64,000 bases of DNA from Halieaceae bacterium UBA5044 (GCA_002416125.1 DIBU01000022.1:62001-126000); one strand, 5' to 3'. Positions 8,106-17,867 are shown, counted from the first letter of the stretch. Notes: generated by a model from the letters alone, not told the origin. Made by a program: numbers and translations.

Positions 8106-9944
8106 TCAGGACCCGACGATGCCGCCGTCCTTGCGGGTGATGACCAGCGTACAGTCGCGGGGAATGGCGCCGCTGCCCTGTGCAGCAGGGAAGTTTGTCA
8201 CGGCAGGGTCGCCGTTGCCGGGGTGCTGCAGGTTGACGAACAGCGTGCGTCGGTTGGGTGTGACGGTTATGCCGGTGACTTCACAGTCGGTGACTCCAGT
8301 GAGCAGGCGCTTGATCTCGATGTCATCGCCGGACTGATTGCCGTTGGCGACCAGTAACTGGTCGTTGAGGCCATCCTTCTGTGCACCATCGGTCTGGATG
8401 AAAACACGGTTTTCGGGGTCAACCCAGAGCCCATCGGGCGAGGCCAGGCTGCGCTCGCCACCGTGTGTTGATGAGGCAAGCAGGAATATCTCCCAGGTGA
8501 AACGGCGCCCGACGTGGCGGTTGCTGTCCCGCCAGCGAATGATGTGACCGTCCGGATTCGGCGCCTGCGGGTTGGCGGCATCCGCTTCCTCGCGACGGCT
8601 ATTGTTGGTCAGTGTGCAGTACACAGTGCCATCCCGACCGACCGAGGTCCACTCCGGGCGATCCATCGGCGTGGCGCCGGCGAGGTCAGCGGCAATTCTG
8701 GCGTAGGTCAGTACTTCTGCCTCAGAGCTGAAGCGCGCTGCGATGGCGGGGTTGCGCAGGCTCAGCTCCAGCCACTCGCCGCTGCCGTCGTCGTTGAACC
8801 TGGCGGCGTACAGTGTACCGCTGTCCAGCGGGCTCAGGCCCTGCGAACGCATGAAGCGCCAGTTGCCGGCAGAAACGAACTTGTAGATATAGTCGAAGCG
8901 CTCATCGTCACCCATGTAACCGACAACGCGGCCGCCCCGGCCCTCGACCAGAGCCACCCCTTCATGCTTGAAGCGCCCCATCGCCGTCCGTTTGACCGGC
9001 AGTGCGTCGGGGTTGAAAGGGTCGACCTCAACGATCCAGCCAAAGCGGTTCTCTTCGTTCGGATGGCTGCCACCGGCCAGGTCGAAGCGTTCGTCGAAGA
9101 GGTGCCAGCCGTAGCCGAAACCGTTGGCACTCAGGCCATAGCGCGCCTGTTCTTCGCTCGGTGCCCAGTTCGGGTCACTGGTTCCGAAGTAGCCGTTGAA
9201 ATTTTCCTCACAGGTCAGGTACGTACCCCAGGGCGTGTAGCCGTTGGCGCAGTTGTTGAGCGTGCCCATCGCACCGGCTTCGGGGCCGATGTACTCGCTG
9301 CCTGCCACGGGGCCACTGAATTCCACCGGGGTGCGGCCATGCACACGACGGTTGTACATGCTGTCCTTCACCAGTTCCCAGCCGCGGCCGGTTTTGCGTA
9401 TCTCCGCGACGGAGATGCCATGGGCATGTTGCGAGGTCATGACGTCAGCCAGGCTCTCGGGAGCTGCTTTGCCGAGTACCGTGCTGTTGGTGCCGAACTC
9501 GTGATTAATCGCCAACAGGCCACGCGTGCTGCTGCGGCGGAAGGGGAAGAACCACATGCCATCGTGGCCGATGCCGATTTGCTGAGCCTGTTCCGCGGCG
9601 CCGGGTCTTGCATCCGGAGCGCCGCTGTAGTCCGGCACGTTATGGGTCAGTGATGTGCCCCAGGGGATCAGCACCTGGTAGTCATAGTCGGCAGAAATAG
9701 CCGGCAGGGGGCCGTTGCCCTGGGCCAGCGGCACGGGCTGGAAGTCGATCAGCCGGCTGCCGATTTTACGGCTTGGCGCGGCCGGGGCACTGCTGGCGGC
9801 CGCCGACAGGGGCCCCGCCAGAAAGCTGCCTGCGGCCAGCGTAAGGCCGCCGCGCAGGACCTGCCGACGCGAGGCGTAGTCCTTGAGTACATCGCGAAAG
9901 GGACGGTTGTTTGACGGGTTGCTGGTGCCTTCATCGTGTTCCAT
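8106..9944 (-). CDS. PhoX-family (DUF839) alkaline phosphatase-like protein, Tat substrate
   Basis: Secreted calcium/iron-type phosphomonoesterase family, 612 aa from the start at 9944 (an in-frame ATG 48 bp upstream is also possible). A twin-arginine signal is seen near residue 25 (SRRQVLRGGLTLAAGSFLAG), so the folded protein would be exported by Tat. PhoX family blocks are present: INHEFGTNS, GTYLTCEENFNGYFG, FKHEGVALVEGRGG, GDDERFDYIYKF and SPDGLWVDPENRVFIQTDG. The last three hold the acidic metal-ligand clusters typical of the family. It lies downstream of a TonB receptor on the same strand but is separated from it by a terminator. I saw no clear Pho box upstream, so phosphate control is not shown by the sequence. 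Confidence 0.9.
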   Translation of the reverse strand: MEHDEGTSNPSNNRPFRDVLKDYASRRQVLRGGLTLAAGSFLAGPLSAAASSAPAAPSRKIGSRLIDFQPVPLAQGNGPLPAISADYDYQVLIPWGTSLTHNVPDYSGAPDARPGAAEQAQQIGIGHDGMWFFPFRRSSTRGLLAINHEFGTNSTVLGKAAPESLADVMTSQHAHGISVAEIRKTGRGWELVKDSMYNRRVHGRTPVEFSGPVAGSEYIGPEAGAMGTLNNCANGYTPWGTYLTCEENFNGYFGTSDPNWAPSEEQARYGLSANGFGYGWHLFDERFDLAGGSHPNEENRFGWIVEVDPFNPDALPVKRTAMGRFKHEGVALVEGRGGRVVGYMGDDERFDYIYKFVSAGNWRFMRSQGLSPLDSGTLYAARFNDDGSGEWLELSLRNPAIAARFSSEAEVLTYARIAADLAGATPMDRPEWTSVGRDGTVYCTLTNNSRREEADAANPQAPNPDGHIIRWRDSNRHVGRRFTWEIFLLASSTHGGERSLASPDGLWVDPENRVFIQTDGAQKDGLNDQLLVANGNQSGDDIEIKRLLTGVTDCEVTGITVTPNRRTLFVNLQHPGNGDPAVTNFPAAQGSGAIPRDCTLVITRKDGGIVGS

Positions 9945-10112
9945 GTTTGTCTCTACCTGCGCTGTGGGAAGTGAGCGGCACTCCGGCGACAACCGCCGGG
10001 GGCCTGTTGCCGGTGCAGGGGTGCATCGGCTATCCAGGCAGGAGGGTAGAGAGGCTGTGTTGCAGTGATGTGGCGCTTGCGTGGCGAAACCAAGAACTTT
10101 TTATTGCGGCAT

Positions 10113-10145
10113 AAAAAAGGGCCGGTAGCGAATCGCTGCCGGCCC
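10113..10145 (-). terminator. Rho-independent terminator of the large TonB receptor gene
   Basis: Minus-strand hairpin with a 12-bp stem (arms 10119-10130 and 10134-10145, one wobble, 3-nt loop) followed by six T residues (10113-10118). It sits 20 bp after the receptor stop and separates it from the PhoX gene. Confidence 0.88.
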
Positions 10146-10165
10146 TCGGGAGGAAGAGAAACCGT

Positions 10166-12595
10166 TTAGAAGGAGTACACCGCGTCAAAACCGAAGGTGC
10201 GTGGCTGGCCCCAGGTGTTGCCGGCCCATCCCAGTGTACCGAAGTCGATGCCCCACTCCCGGTATTCCTCATCCGTCAGGTTGCGCACCCAGGCCGAAAG
10301 ACGCAGGTCGCCGCTCTCGCCCATCGTCAGCTCGTCCAGCGTGACACGCGCATTCAGCAGCGTGCGGGCGTCCGAGGAATCAAACTGATTCTGGAAGGGG
10401 TGGAATACCATGCTGTCGGTGTAGGACACATCCAGGCGTGCGCTCAGCCGCCCCATCCCCGTGTTGGCGGTGGAGTACTGCAGGCCAAGCGATGCGGTGT
10501 TCTCCGGTGCTCGGGTGACAGTGACAACATCCTTTATGTTTTCGATCTGGTTGGTCACCGGATTGCGTGCGTTGTATTCATCGAATTCGGCATCCAGATA
10601 CCCGTAGTTCAGGTCAACGGACACGTTCTCGCTGAGCAGCGCAATCACCTCCAGTTCAAGACCCATGTAGGTCGCCTCACCCGCGTTGGTGATGCGGCTG
10701 GATGCACCGCCGCTGCCCGCTTCGAATACGGCAATCTGCATGTCCTTGTAGTTGTTGTAGAACACCGCGCCGTTGACCCGCAGGCGGCGATCCAGCCAGT
10801 CGGACTTCATCCCCAACTCGTAGGAGTCGAGGGTTTCTTCCTCGTAGGGCTCTTCCCAGGCCGTGGCGCTGGACGCGCGGCTGTTGAAGCCTCCCCCGTT
10901 GTAACCGGTGGAGTACGTGGCATAGACATTCATGTCCGGGCTGAACGAGTAGTTGGCTGTCAGCAGGTAGCTGATGTTGTCCCAGGTGTCCTCGTTGGTA
11001 AACCGGTCGTCGAAGCTGACGTGGTTCAGGCCTTCATTGAACAGGAACGCCTCGCGATCATCCTCGGTGTAGCGCAGGCCAGCGGTGATATCCAGCTGCT
11101 CGGTGAGGGAGTAGGTCGCCTGGCCGTAAACCGCGGTCGACTCCGACTCCTGCCCGTAGATGAAATCCTGGAAGCCGTTCAGGTTCGGATCGGCGCCCGG
11201 GAACGGGAAAGGCAGGGGTAGCCGCTGGCTGCCCTGGCAGACCGGTCCGGTGCCGAAGTCGTTACAGAAGCCGGCGCCGATAAAGGCCGGCCCGATTGCG
11301 CTGTCTACCAGGAACTGGATGGGCAGCACAAAGCTCTGCGGGTTGTCCTGATACACTTCTTCGTCAAACAGGAATACGCCTACCGTGTACTGCAGGCGGT
11401 CGTTGAAGGCATCGCCGATCAGCTGGAATTCATGGCTTTCCATTTTGATCCAGCCTTCGGGAATGCCGGCCTGGAAGCCCTGAGTGGGAATCTCTGCGCC
11501 GCCGCCGTACAGCAGGTCGCGCATCGTGTAGGCCCCGCCGTCGAGGTCGGTGGAGTCATAGCCGGAGTCGGTGTCGCGGTTGGCGTAGATATATTTGAGG
11601 GTGAAGGGATCAAGTTCCCAGGCAACCGTCAGGTTGTGGCCCTGCACTTCCAGCCATTCTTCGCTGGACCCCTCGAGCATGAAGGTTTCCCGGCGCTTGG
11701 TGGGGTCGCCTACCGTGGCCGCCATCTGCTGGAAGATCTCACCGCCGAGGAAGGTGTAGGGGAAGGGGGTGGTGGTGAAACCGTCGTAGATGGAGTCCTT
11801 TACCTTGGTCACCTGGAACGGCGTGGGTACCCCGGTGTTGTCGGTGTCGTCGTAGGCGTAATCGATGGTCAACCCGTCGGTGGGTTCCAGGCGCAGCGCC
11901 ACGCGGTAGGAGGAGTTGTCCTCACTCGCCAGGTCGGGGTTAACGCCGGGAAACTCGTTGGTCGCCCAGCCGTCGTATTCCATCTTGCTGCCGGAGATCT
12001 TGACCGACAGCATGTCGGCCATCTGCGGCAGGTCAACGGAACCCGTGAGGCGGCGATAACCATCGTTGCCGACACTCACTTCCACGCGCCCACCCAGTTC
12101 GCCGGTGGGTTTGCGTGTCGTGACGTTGACGGCGCCGCCGGTGCTGTTGCGACCGAAGAGCGTGCCCTGTGGGCCGCGCAGTACTTCGATGGACTGCAAG
12201 TCAACGATGTCGAAGATCGCGCCGACGGTCTTGCTCATGTACACGCCGTCGAGGTAGAAACTCGTTTTCGGGTCGGTCATCAGCGAGGTTTCACCGCTGC
12301 CCACACCCCGGATGTAAATCGACATGTTGGAGTTGGAGGAGGGCTGCTTCTGGACGTTGGTGTTCGGCACCAGTCCGTTCAGGTCCGTGACATTGTAAAT
12401 ACCGAGGTCGGCTATCTGCTCGGCATTGAAGGCGGTCACCGCGATGGGGGTTTCCTGCAGCAGCGTTTCCCGACGCTGTGCGGTGACCACGACTTCCTCC
12501 AGTGCCAGACCCTGAGCCTGAACTGCGGAAACAAAGGGGATCGACGTGGCCGCGATCAACGCGGCGGCGATGGGTGTGTGCATATATCTCGGCAT
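10166..12595 (-). CDS. TonB-dependent outer-membrane receptor
   Basis: Outer-membrane beta-barrel that imports a substrate using the TonB/ExbBD system, 809 aa. A Sec signal (cleavage after SAVQAQ) is followed at once by the TonB box region LEEVVVTAQRR. The plug domain covers about residues 40-160 (GVGSGETSLMTDPKTSFYLDG, VLRGPQGTLFGRNSTGGAVN) and the barrel fills the rest, ending in a terminal Phe (DAVYSF) as BAM substrates do. The start at 12595 has GGAG eight bases upstream. This is the broad family of Sphingomonas/Halieaceae receptors for organic substrates. No ligand can be assigned; neighbouring PhoX does not prove a phosphorus role. Confidence 0.93.
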   Translation of the reverse strand: MPRYMHTPIAAALIAATSIPFVSAVQAQGLALEEVVVTAQRRETLLQETPIAVTAFNAEQIADLGIYNVTDLNGLVPNTNVQKQPSSNSNMSIYIRGVGSGETSLMTDPKTSFYLDGVYMSKTVGAIFDIVDLQSIEVLRGPQGTLFGRNSTGGAVNVTTRKPTGELGGRVEVSVGNDGYRRLTGSVDLPQMADMLSVKISGSKMEYDGWATNEFPGVNPDLASEDNSSYRVALRLEPTDGLTIDYAYDDTDNTGVPTPFQVTKVKDSIYDGFTTTPFPYTFLGGEIFQQMAATVGDPTKRRETFMLEGSSEEWLEVQGHNLTVAWELDPFTLKYIYANRDTDSGYDSTDLDGGAYTMRDLLYGGGAEIPTQGFQAGIPEGWIKMESHEFQLIGDAFNDRLQYTVGVFLFDEEVYQDNPQSFVLPIQFLVDSAIGPAFIGAGFCNDFGTGPVCQGSQRLPLPFPFPGADPNLNGFQDFIYGQESESTAVYGQATYSLTEQLDITAGLRYTEDDREAFLFNEGLNHVSFDDRFTNEDTWDNISYLLTANYSFSPDMNVYATYSTGYNGGGFNSRASSATAWEEPYEEETLDSYELGMKSDWLDRRLRVNGAVFYNNYKDMQIAVFEAGSGGASSRITNAGEATYMGLELEVIALLSENVSVDLNYGYLDAEFDEYNARNPVTNQIENIKDVVTVTRAPENTASLGLQYSTANTGMGRLSARLDVSYTDSMVFHPFQNQFDSSDARTLLNARVTLDELTMGESGDLRLSAWVRNLTDEEYREWGIDFGTLGWAGNTWGQPRTFGFDAVYSF

Positions 12596-12934
12596 GGTGA
12601 GGCTCCGTAATCGTTATTATCAGCGCTCCGGAGGGGCGCCGGGGTAACCTGCCAACACGGTGTGTTGGATTGCGCAGTGATTGTGTGTTTTCGAAAACCT
12701 GCAACCGCAGTTTAACGTTGTCGGTGCCTGCTGCGTCAAGTGCCGCGAGGAGAAATATTCACGCGTGTGTAGGGACTTGACCCGATTTTGCCCACCACCG
12801 ACAACAGGCTACCGGTGACCGGCGAGGGAAATGCATGAATAACACCAAGAGTGATTGCGAGCCCATTTTCGTCATGCTTACATGGGCGGTATGAAGGTCG
12901 ATACCGAGAGTCACGCTGCATTGCGGCAAAACAC
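12596..12934. promoter_or_regulatory. 339-bp divergent spacer with two inverted repeats
   Basis: Non-coding region between the TonB receptor (minus) and the c-di-GMP protein (plus). It contains a 7-bp inverted repeat with a 3-nt loop (12652-12658 / 12662-12668, CCAACAC/GTGTTGG) and, 18 bp further, a perfect 12-bp palindrome GTTTTCGAAAAC (12687-12698). Both are placed where a regulator of the TonB receptor could bind. I found no convincing small gene here; open frames overlapping it have no recognisable product. Confidence 0.4.
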
Positions 12935-15900
12935 ATGAGAGTTGCCAGAAAATACCGCTTTGCCAACCTGGTGCCAGCACTGCTATCCGTCTTCGTGTTG
13001 TTTCTGGGTATTGCGCTGACGATCGCCACCTGGCAACAGCACCAGCAGCGAGAGCAGGCGCTGCTGAATGCAGCCTTCAGTGCCGAGGCCCAACGCCTGA
13101 TTGCCGTGGCCGAAAAGCAGCTGCACAGCTATTCGGTGGTAATGCGTGGACTGCAGGGCTTTTTCCAGGGTTCGGAGAGCGTTGAGTACCCCGAGTTCCT
13201 GGCTTACACGCGGGCCCTGAATGCCACCTCCGAGCTGGCCGGCCTGCAGGGAATCGCCTGGGTGCAACTGGTGCGGCGCAGCAATCTGGATAAACACCTG
13301 GAGGAGATGGCGGCTCAGCTGCCCGTCGACTACGCCATCCGACCGGAGGGCCCGGGTGAGGTGCTGGCGCCGATCATCTATATAGAGCCATTGGCGGGTG
13401 CCAACCTGCGCGCCATCGGCCTTGATATCTACCAGCTTCCGGTGGCCCGCGCCGCCGCAGAGAAAGCCCGGGACCTGGGCGATATCGTCATCACCCGCCC
13501 GCTGCAGCTGGTGCAGGACCAGGGTGATGCCCCGGCGACGGCCAGCCCCGAGTCCCCATCCTTTGTGATGTACCTGCCGGTGTACGGTGCCTCGGCCGTG
13601 CCGGATACGCTGGCTGAGCGCAGGGCGAGACTTACCGGGTATATCGACGTGCCCTTTCGCGTCAGGGACCTGATCGAGGGGATGGCGAGGGAAATCGACG
13701 CCGACCTGGATTTTGACATCTTCGACGGCGACCCGCGCGATCCGGCGAATCGGCTCTACGTGTCAGACACCGTGTCCCATACAGCGCGGGCTGCCGCGGG
13801 TGAAGCGCAGGCTGAGCACAGCGTGACGGTGGGTACCCGCAGCTGGACCTTCTACATCAGCTCCACCCCTGCCTTCCGCGCCGCATCGCTGGCGCCGGGA
13901 GGGTCCTCGGCGATGTTCGTGGCGGGGGGGGCGGCCAGCCTTGCCCTGGCGCTGCTGGTGCTGGTGATTGCCCGCGGTCGCGACCGCAGCGATCGGCGCG
14001 CGGAACGCCTGGCCAGCCTTTACCACGCACTCAGCGAGGTCAACCAGGCCATTGTCCGTATGGACAGCGAAGCGGAGCTGATGCCTCTGGTCTGCAAGGT
14101 GGCGGTCCGGTTTGGCGGCTTTACCCTGGCCTGGGTGGGTCGTATTGATACTGCAAGCGGTGCGATTGTCGGTGTGGCCGGAGCAGGGGAGGGGCGGGAA
14201 TACTTCGACAGCAAGTCGCTCTCCATTGATGCCAACCATCCCGGCGGAGGCGGGTCCATGGCCACTGCCGCGCGAGAGAACCGGCCGGTAATCATCAACG
14301 ACTACCTCGACTCGTCCTTGACCGAGCCCTGGCACGATCGGGCGCGCGAGTTCGGTTGGCGCTCATCGGCCGCATTTCCGATTCCCCGGGGCGGCAAGCC
14401 CTTCGCCGTGTTCAGTGTCTATCATGCCCACTGCGACGTGTTCGACGAGGAGGCAACGGCCCTGCTGCGTGAGATGAGCGCAGATATCAGTTTCGCCCTG
14501 GACAACTTTGACCGGGAGGAACAGCGCACGCGCTACGAGAAGGCGGTGCGGGAAAGCGAGTCGCTGCTGTCCACCATTCTTGAGAACGTGGGTGCCTGCA
14601 TCTACCTGAAGGATCTCGAGGGCAAGTACCTGTTCGTGAATCGGCAGGTGCTTGCCACCTGGGGGGTGGAGCGCGAGGACATTATCGGTCAGGGTGACGA
14701 GCGCCTGTTTGAAGGCGACAGCGTCGCGCGGATTCGCGAGAACGACCGCAAGGTGCTCTCGACGGGTATCGTCGAGGAGCGTGAAGAGGTGGAGACCATC
14801 CGCAGCAGCGGCAAGACCTCTGTGTTCTGGTCGGTGAAAATCCCGCTGTACGATGCCGAAGGCAAGGTTTACGCCCTCTGTGGGATTTCCACCGATATCA
14901 CAGAGCATCGCGACAATCGGGACCGGATCCGTTTCCTCAGCCATTACGACACGCTCACCGGCCTGCCCAACCGGGAGTTGCTGCACGAGCGGACGCGCCT
15001 GGCGGTGACTGCCGCAGCCGCGAGTGGTACGCCGCTGGCACTGCTCTATATCGATCTGGACCGTTTCCAGCTGATCAACGAATCGCTGGGGCTCGCGGTG
15101 GGGGATGCCGTGCTCACCGCGCTGTCCAGCCGCCTGAGCGCCGAGCTGAACCTGGAGTCCACCCTGAGCCGCATGGGGGGAGACGAGTTTTTCCTGCTGC
15201 TTCCCGGCGTTGGAGAGGCAGGCGCGGCCGAGGTGGCGGAACGCCTGCTCAGTCGTATCGCCGAGCCCCTGCAGCTGGAGGCGCAACGGCTCAGCGTTAC
15301 GGCGAGCATTGGCATCGCCTGCTTCCCGGAGCACGGCCGTGACCTCGACCAGCTGACGCAGGCGGCAGACGCCGCGCTCTCGCGGGCCAAGCTCGCCGGG
15401 CGCAATGTGTTCTGCGTCTTCGAAGACGAGATGCGCGTGCATGCCAATGAAACGCTGCAGATCGAGAACCAGCTCAGGGAAGCCCTCGTCAGGGGCGACC
15501 TGAGCCTGCACTACCAGCCGCAGGTCAGCCTGTCGACCGGGGAGATCACCGGTGTTGAGGCCCTGATCCGCTGGCAGCACCCGGAGCTGGGTTTCGTGCC
15601 GCCGTCACGGTTTATTCCCATTGCCGAAGAGAGCGGGCTGATTCTGGATATCGGCAGCTGGGTGTTGCGTACCGCCATAGCCCAGCAGGCGCTGTGGCAG
15701 GCAGCGGGTTTGCCCGTTGGACCCGTCGCTGTGAACCTGTCCGCGATGCAGATCTACCGCGAGGACTTCGCGGAGATGGTGAGCCAGATGCTCGCCGACG
15801 CCGGCGTGCCGGCGCAACTGCTGGACCTCGAGCTCACCGAGCGTATTGCCATGGAAAGTTCCGGCAAGACACTGGCAACCCTGGGCGATCTGCATCGACG

Positions 15901-16222
15901 CGGCGTTGTGCTGTCGATCGATGATTTCGGCACCGGCTATTCCTCATTGAGTTATCTCAAGCGCTATCCGGTGCAGAAGCTGAAAATCGACAAGAGTTTT
16001 GTCGACGGGGTGGCCGAGGATGCCGAAGACCAGGCTATCGCGCTGGCCATTATCGGCGTAGCTCGCGGACTGGGATTTCGCACCATCGCCGAGGGCGTGG
16101 AAACGGAAGCGCAGTGGCAGTTCCTCAAGGACAACGGCTGTGACGAGTTTCAGGGCTATTACTTCAGCAAGCCGCTGCCGGCTGCGGATTTCGAGGCCCT
16201 GCTGCGCGAGCTCACCTCATGA
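12935..16222 (+). CDS. Membrane cyclic-di-GMP sensor protein: CHASE-GAF-PAS-GGDEF-EAL
   Basis: Dual cyclase/phosphodiesterase-type protein of the inner membrane, 1095 aa from the ATG at 12935, chosen because the first membrane helix follows directly. A periplasmic CHASE sensor (about residues 45-310) lies between two membrane helices (about 12-32 and 325-347). A GAF domain (365-525), a PAS domain (541-660), GGDEF (670-828) and EAL (848-1090) follow. The cyclase motif is intact (RMGGDEF near 748). The EAL domain keeps EALIRW, VNLSAMQ, LELTER, DDFGTGYSS, KLKIDKSF and EGVETE, so both activities look possible. The gene overlaps the convergent antiporter gene by 6 bp. Which activity dominates cannot be read from sequence. 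Confidence 0.93.
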   Translation: MRVARKYRFANLVPALLSVFVLFLGIALTIATWQQHQQREQALLNAAFSAEAQRLIAVAEKQLHSYSVVMRGLQGFFQGSESVEYPEFLAYTRALNATSELAGLQGIAWVQLVRRSNLDKHLEEMAAQLPVDYAIRPEGPGEVLAPIIYIEPLAGANLRAIGLDIYQLPVARAAAEKARDLGDIVITRPLQLVQDQGDAPATASPESPSFVMYLPVYGASAVPDTLAERRARLTGYIDVPFRVRDLIEGMAREIDADLDFDIFDGDPRDPANRLYVSDTVSHTARAAAGEAQAEHSVTVGTRSWTFYISSTPAFRAASLAPGGSSAMFVAGGAASLALALLVLVIARGRDRSDRRAERLASLYHALSEVNQAIVRMDSEAELMPLVCKVAVRFGGFTLAWVGRIDTASGAIVGVAGAGEGREYFDSKSLSIDANHPGGGGSMATAARENRPVIINDYLDSSLTEPWHDRAREFGWRSSAAFPIPRGGKPFAVFSVYHAHCDVFDEEATALLREMSADISFALDNFDREEQRTRYEKAVRESESLLSTILENVGACIYLKDLEGKYLFVNRQVLATWGVEREDIIGQGDERLFEGDSVARIRENDRKVLSTGIVEEREEVETIRSSGKTSVFWSVKIPLYDAEGKVYALCGISTDITEHRDNRDRIRFLSHYDTLTGLPNRELLHERTRLAVTAAAASGTPLALLYIDLDRFQLINESLGLAVGDAVLTALSSRLSAELNLESTLSRMGGDEFFLLLPGVGEAGAAEVAERLLSRIAEPLQLEAQRLSVTASIGIACFPEHGRDLDQLTQAADAALSRAKLAGRNVFCVFEDEMRVHANETLQIENQLREALVRGDLSLHYQPQVSLSTGEITGVEALIRWQHPELGFVPPSRFIPIAEESGLILDIGSWVLRTAIAQQALWQAAGLPVGPVAVNLSAMQIYREDFAEMVSQMLADAGVPAQLLDLELTERIAMESSGKTLATLGDLHRRGVVLSIDDFGTGYSSLSYLKRYPVQKLKIDKSFVDGVAEDAEDQAIALAIIGVARGLGFRTIAEGVETEAQWQFLKDNGCDEFQGYYFSKPLPAADFEALLRELTS

Positions 16223-17188
16223 GCCGCTGGTGACCAGCACCCAACTGGTATAGCCGACGAAGCACAGGATAAGCAGTGCGCCCTCCAGCCGGTTGATGCG
16301 GCCGGGTCCGCGGCGTCGATACCCCATCACACATAACAGCAGCGCCAGGGCCCCCATGCTCAGTACGTCCCGGCCCAGCACCTCCGGGGGCACGTCGATC
16401 TCGGCAATGCCGCCCGCGATGCCCACCACCGCCAGCGTGTTGAACAGGTTGGAACCGATCACGTTGCCCAGCGCGATGTCGCTCTCACCCTTGCGCGCGG
16501 CAATCACCGAGGACGCCAGCTCGGGAAGCGAGGTGCCGACCGCCACGATGGTGAGTCCGATGACCAGATCGCTGACCCCCAGGCCCTCCGCAATCAGCAC
16601 CGCGCCCCACACCAGCAGGCGCGAGGCGGCAACCAGGAGCAGCAGGCCGGCGAGCAGCCAGAACAGCGCACGGCCCAGCGGCATGTGCTGCTGGGTGGAC
16701 GCGTGCTCCGCAGTGACCTCAATGGCCAGCGTGTCGCGGTCGCCCCGCAGGCCCTGTTGGATAGACCAGCCCATCAGCAGAAGGAACACGCCAAGCAGCA
16801 GAAATGCCTCGAGGTGGGTGATGACACCATCGACCACCTGCCAGGCGGCCAGCGCCGTGACCGCGAGCAGTATCGGCAGCTCCTTGCGCAGGATCTGCGA
16901 GTGCACGGCCAGGGGGCTGAGCACGGCGGTGACGCCGATGATCAGTGCAATGTTGGTGATGTTGGAACCGTAGGCATTGCCCAGTGCCAGGCCCGGGTTG
17001 CCCTGGCTGGATGCGATGGCGGAGACCACCATCTCGGGTGCCGAGGTCCCGAAACCTATGATGACCATGCCGATCAGCAGGGGCGGTACGTTGAAATGCC
17101 ACGCCGTTGCGGCTGCGCCCGACACAAAACGGTCGGCGCTCCAGACCAGCAACACCAGGCCCACAAGTACGGCTCCCAACGCGATCAT
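16217..17188 (-). CDS. Calcium/sodium:proton antiporter, YrbG/CaCA family
   Basis: Inner-membrane cation exchanger, 323 aa, close to the E. coli YrbG length. The two inverted alpha-repeat ion-binding motifs are clear: GFGTSAPEMVVS with ALGNAYGSNITNIALI near residues 48-85, and AVGTSLPELASS with ALGNVIGSNLFNTLAVV near 215-255. The acidic and small polar residues that form the cation site are kept. About ten hydrophobic helices are seen. It is convergent with, and overlaps, the c-di-GMP gene at the 3' end. Confidence 0.92.
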   Translation of the reverse strand: MIALGAVLVGLVLLVWSADRFVSGAAATAWHFNVPPLLIGMVIIGFGTSAPEMVVSAIASSQGNPGLALGNAYGSNITNIALIIGVTAVLSPLAVHSQILRKELPILLAVTALAAWQVVDGVITHLEAFLLLGVFLLLMGWSIQQGLRGDRDTLAIEVTAEHASTQQHMPLGRALFWLLAGLLLLVAASRLLVWGAVLIAEGLGVSDLVIGLTIVAVGTSLPELASSVIAARKGESDIALGNVIGSNLFNTLAVVGIAGGIAEIDVPPEVLGRDVLSMGALALLLCVMGYRRRGPGRINRLEGALLILCFVGYTSWVLVTSGS

Positions 17189-17397
17189 GAGTCAGCTCCT
17201 GCAAAAACGGTTGTACCGGGCTTGCGCCGGTGGTCGTGAGCAAGATACTGATCTGCCGGGCCCCTCGCCAGTGCGCCGCGGCACCACTATTACCGTTTCG
17301 CCCCTGTCGCGGGCCCTGCGGCAGGTTTTCAGTGCTGTCGGTTTACATCCCTGGCACAGCCGTTAAACTGGAGGACTCGCGAGTTACTGCGCCAGGC

Positions 17398-17426
17398 ATT
17401 GCGTAGTTTCCCTTCCCCTACGCAAT
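17398..17426 (+). promoter_or_regulatory. Inverted repeat just before the FKBP ribosome-binding site
   Basis: A perfect 9-bp inverted repeat (ATTGCGTAG at 17398-17406, CTACGCAAT at 17418-17426) with an 11-nt pyrimidine-rich loop ends 1 bp before the AGGAG Shine-Dalgarno sequence (17428-17432). It could be a 5'-UTR hairpin or an operator. No known riboswitch class is recognised. Confidence 0.4.
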
Positions 17427-17438
17427 CAGGAGCACAGC

Positions 17439-17867
17439 ATGAGCGCAGCCAAAGCAGGCGACAACGTCAGCATTCATTACACCGGTACGCTGGACGACGG
17501 CACCGTATTCGACAGCAGTGATGGCCGCGACCCACTGCAGTTCGAAGTGGGGTCCGGGCAGATCATCCCCGGCCTGGACCGGGCCATCGAGGGTATGGCC
17601 GTCGGTGATAAAAAGCAGGTCAACGTGCCGGCAGACGAGGCCTACGGCCAGCCCGCCGCCGAGGCCCGGCAGGAAGTCGCCCGGTCGCAGATCCCCGAGC
17701 ATATTCCGTTGGAACCGGGCCTGCAGTTGCAGATGCAAACCCCCGATGGTCAGGCGATCCCGGTGCGTGTCGCCGAGGTCAGTGACGAGGTGGTCGTGCT
17801 GGATGCCAATCATCCGCTGGCCGGAAAAGACCTCACCTTTGACATCGAACTGGTGGCGATCGCCTGA
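17439..17867 (+). CDS. FKBP-type peptidyl-prolyl cis-trans isomerase, SlyD/FkpB-like
   Basis: Cytoplasmic proline isomerase and folding helper, 142 aa, without a signal peptide. The N-terminal FKBP half has VSIHYTGTLDDGTVFDSS and PLQFEVGSGQIIPGLDRAIEGM, followed by a central insert-in-flap region (KKQVNVPADEAYGQPAAEAR through about residue 115), as in SlyD and FkpB. It lacks the histidine- and cysteine-rich metal-binding tail of SlyD, so it is nearer to FkpB or short SlyD proteins. AGGAG lies 6 bases before the ATG. It is alone, with a possible regulatory hairpin directly upstream. Confidence 0.92.
   Translation: MSAAKAGDNVSIHYTGTLDDGTVFDSSDGRDPLQFEVGSGQIIPGLDRAIEGMAVGDKKQVNVPADEAYGQPAAEARQEVARSQIPEHIPLEPGLQLQMQTPDGQAIPVRVAEVSDEVVVLDANHPLAGKDLTFDIELVAIA

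Noticed and set aside
9945..10112. Search for a Pho box upstream of the PhoX gene
   Set aside because: No tandem CTGTCAT-like repeats were seen in either direction.
11432..12610. A 392-codon plus-strand frame
   Set aside because: Antisense to the TonB receptor plug and barrel; no signal or motif.
14363..15580. A 405-codon frame on the minus strand
   Set aside because: It lies wholly antisense to the intact PAS-GGDEF-EAL part of the c-di-GMP gene and has no recognisable domain; GC-rich codon use makes such frames.
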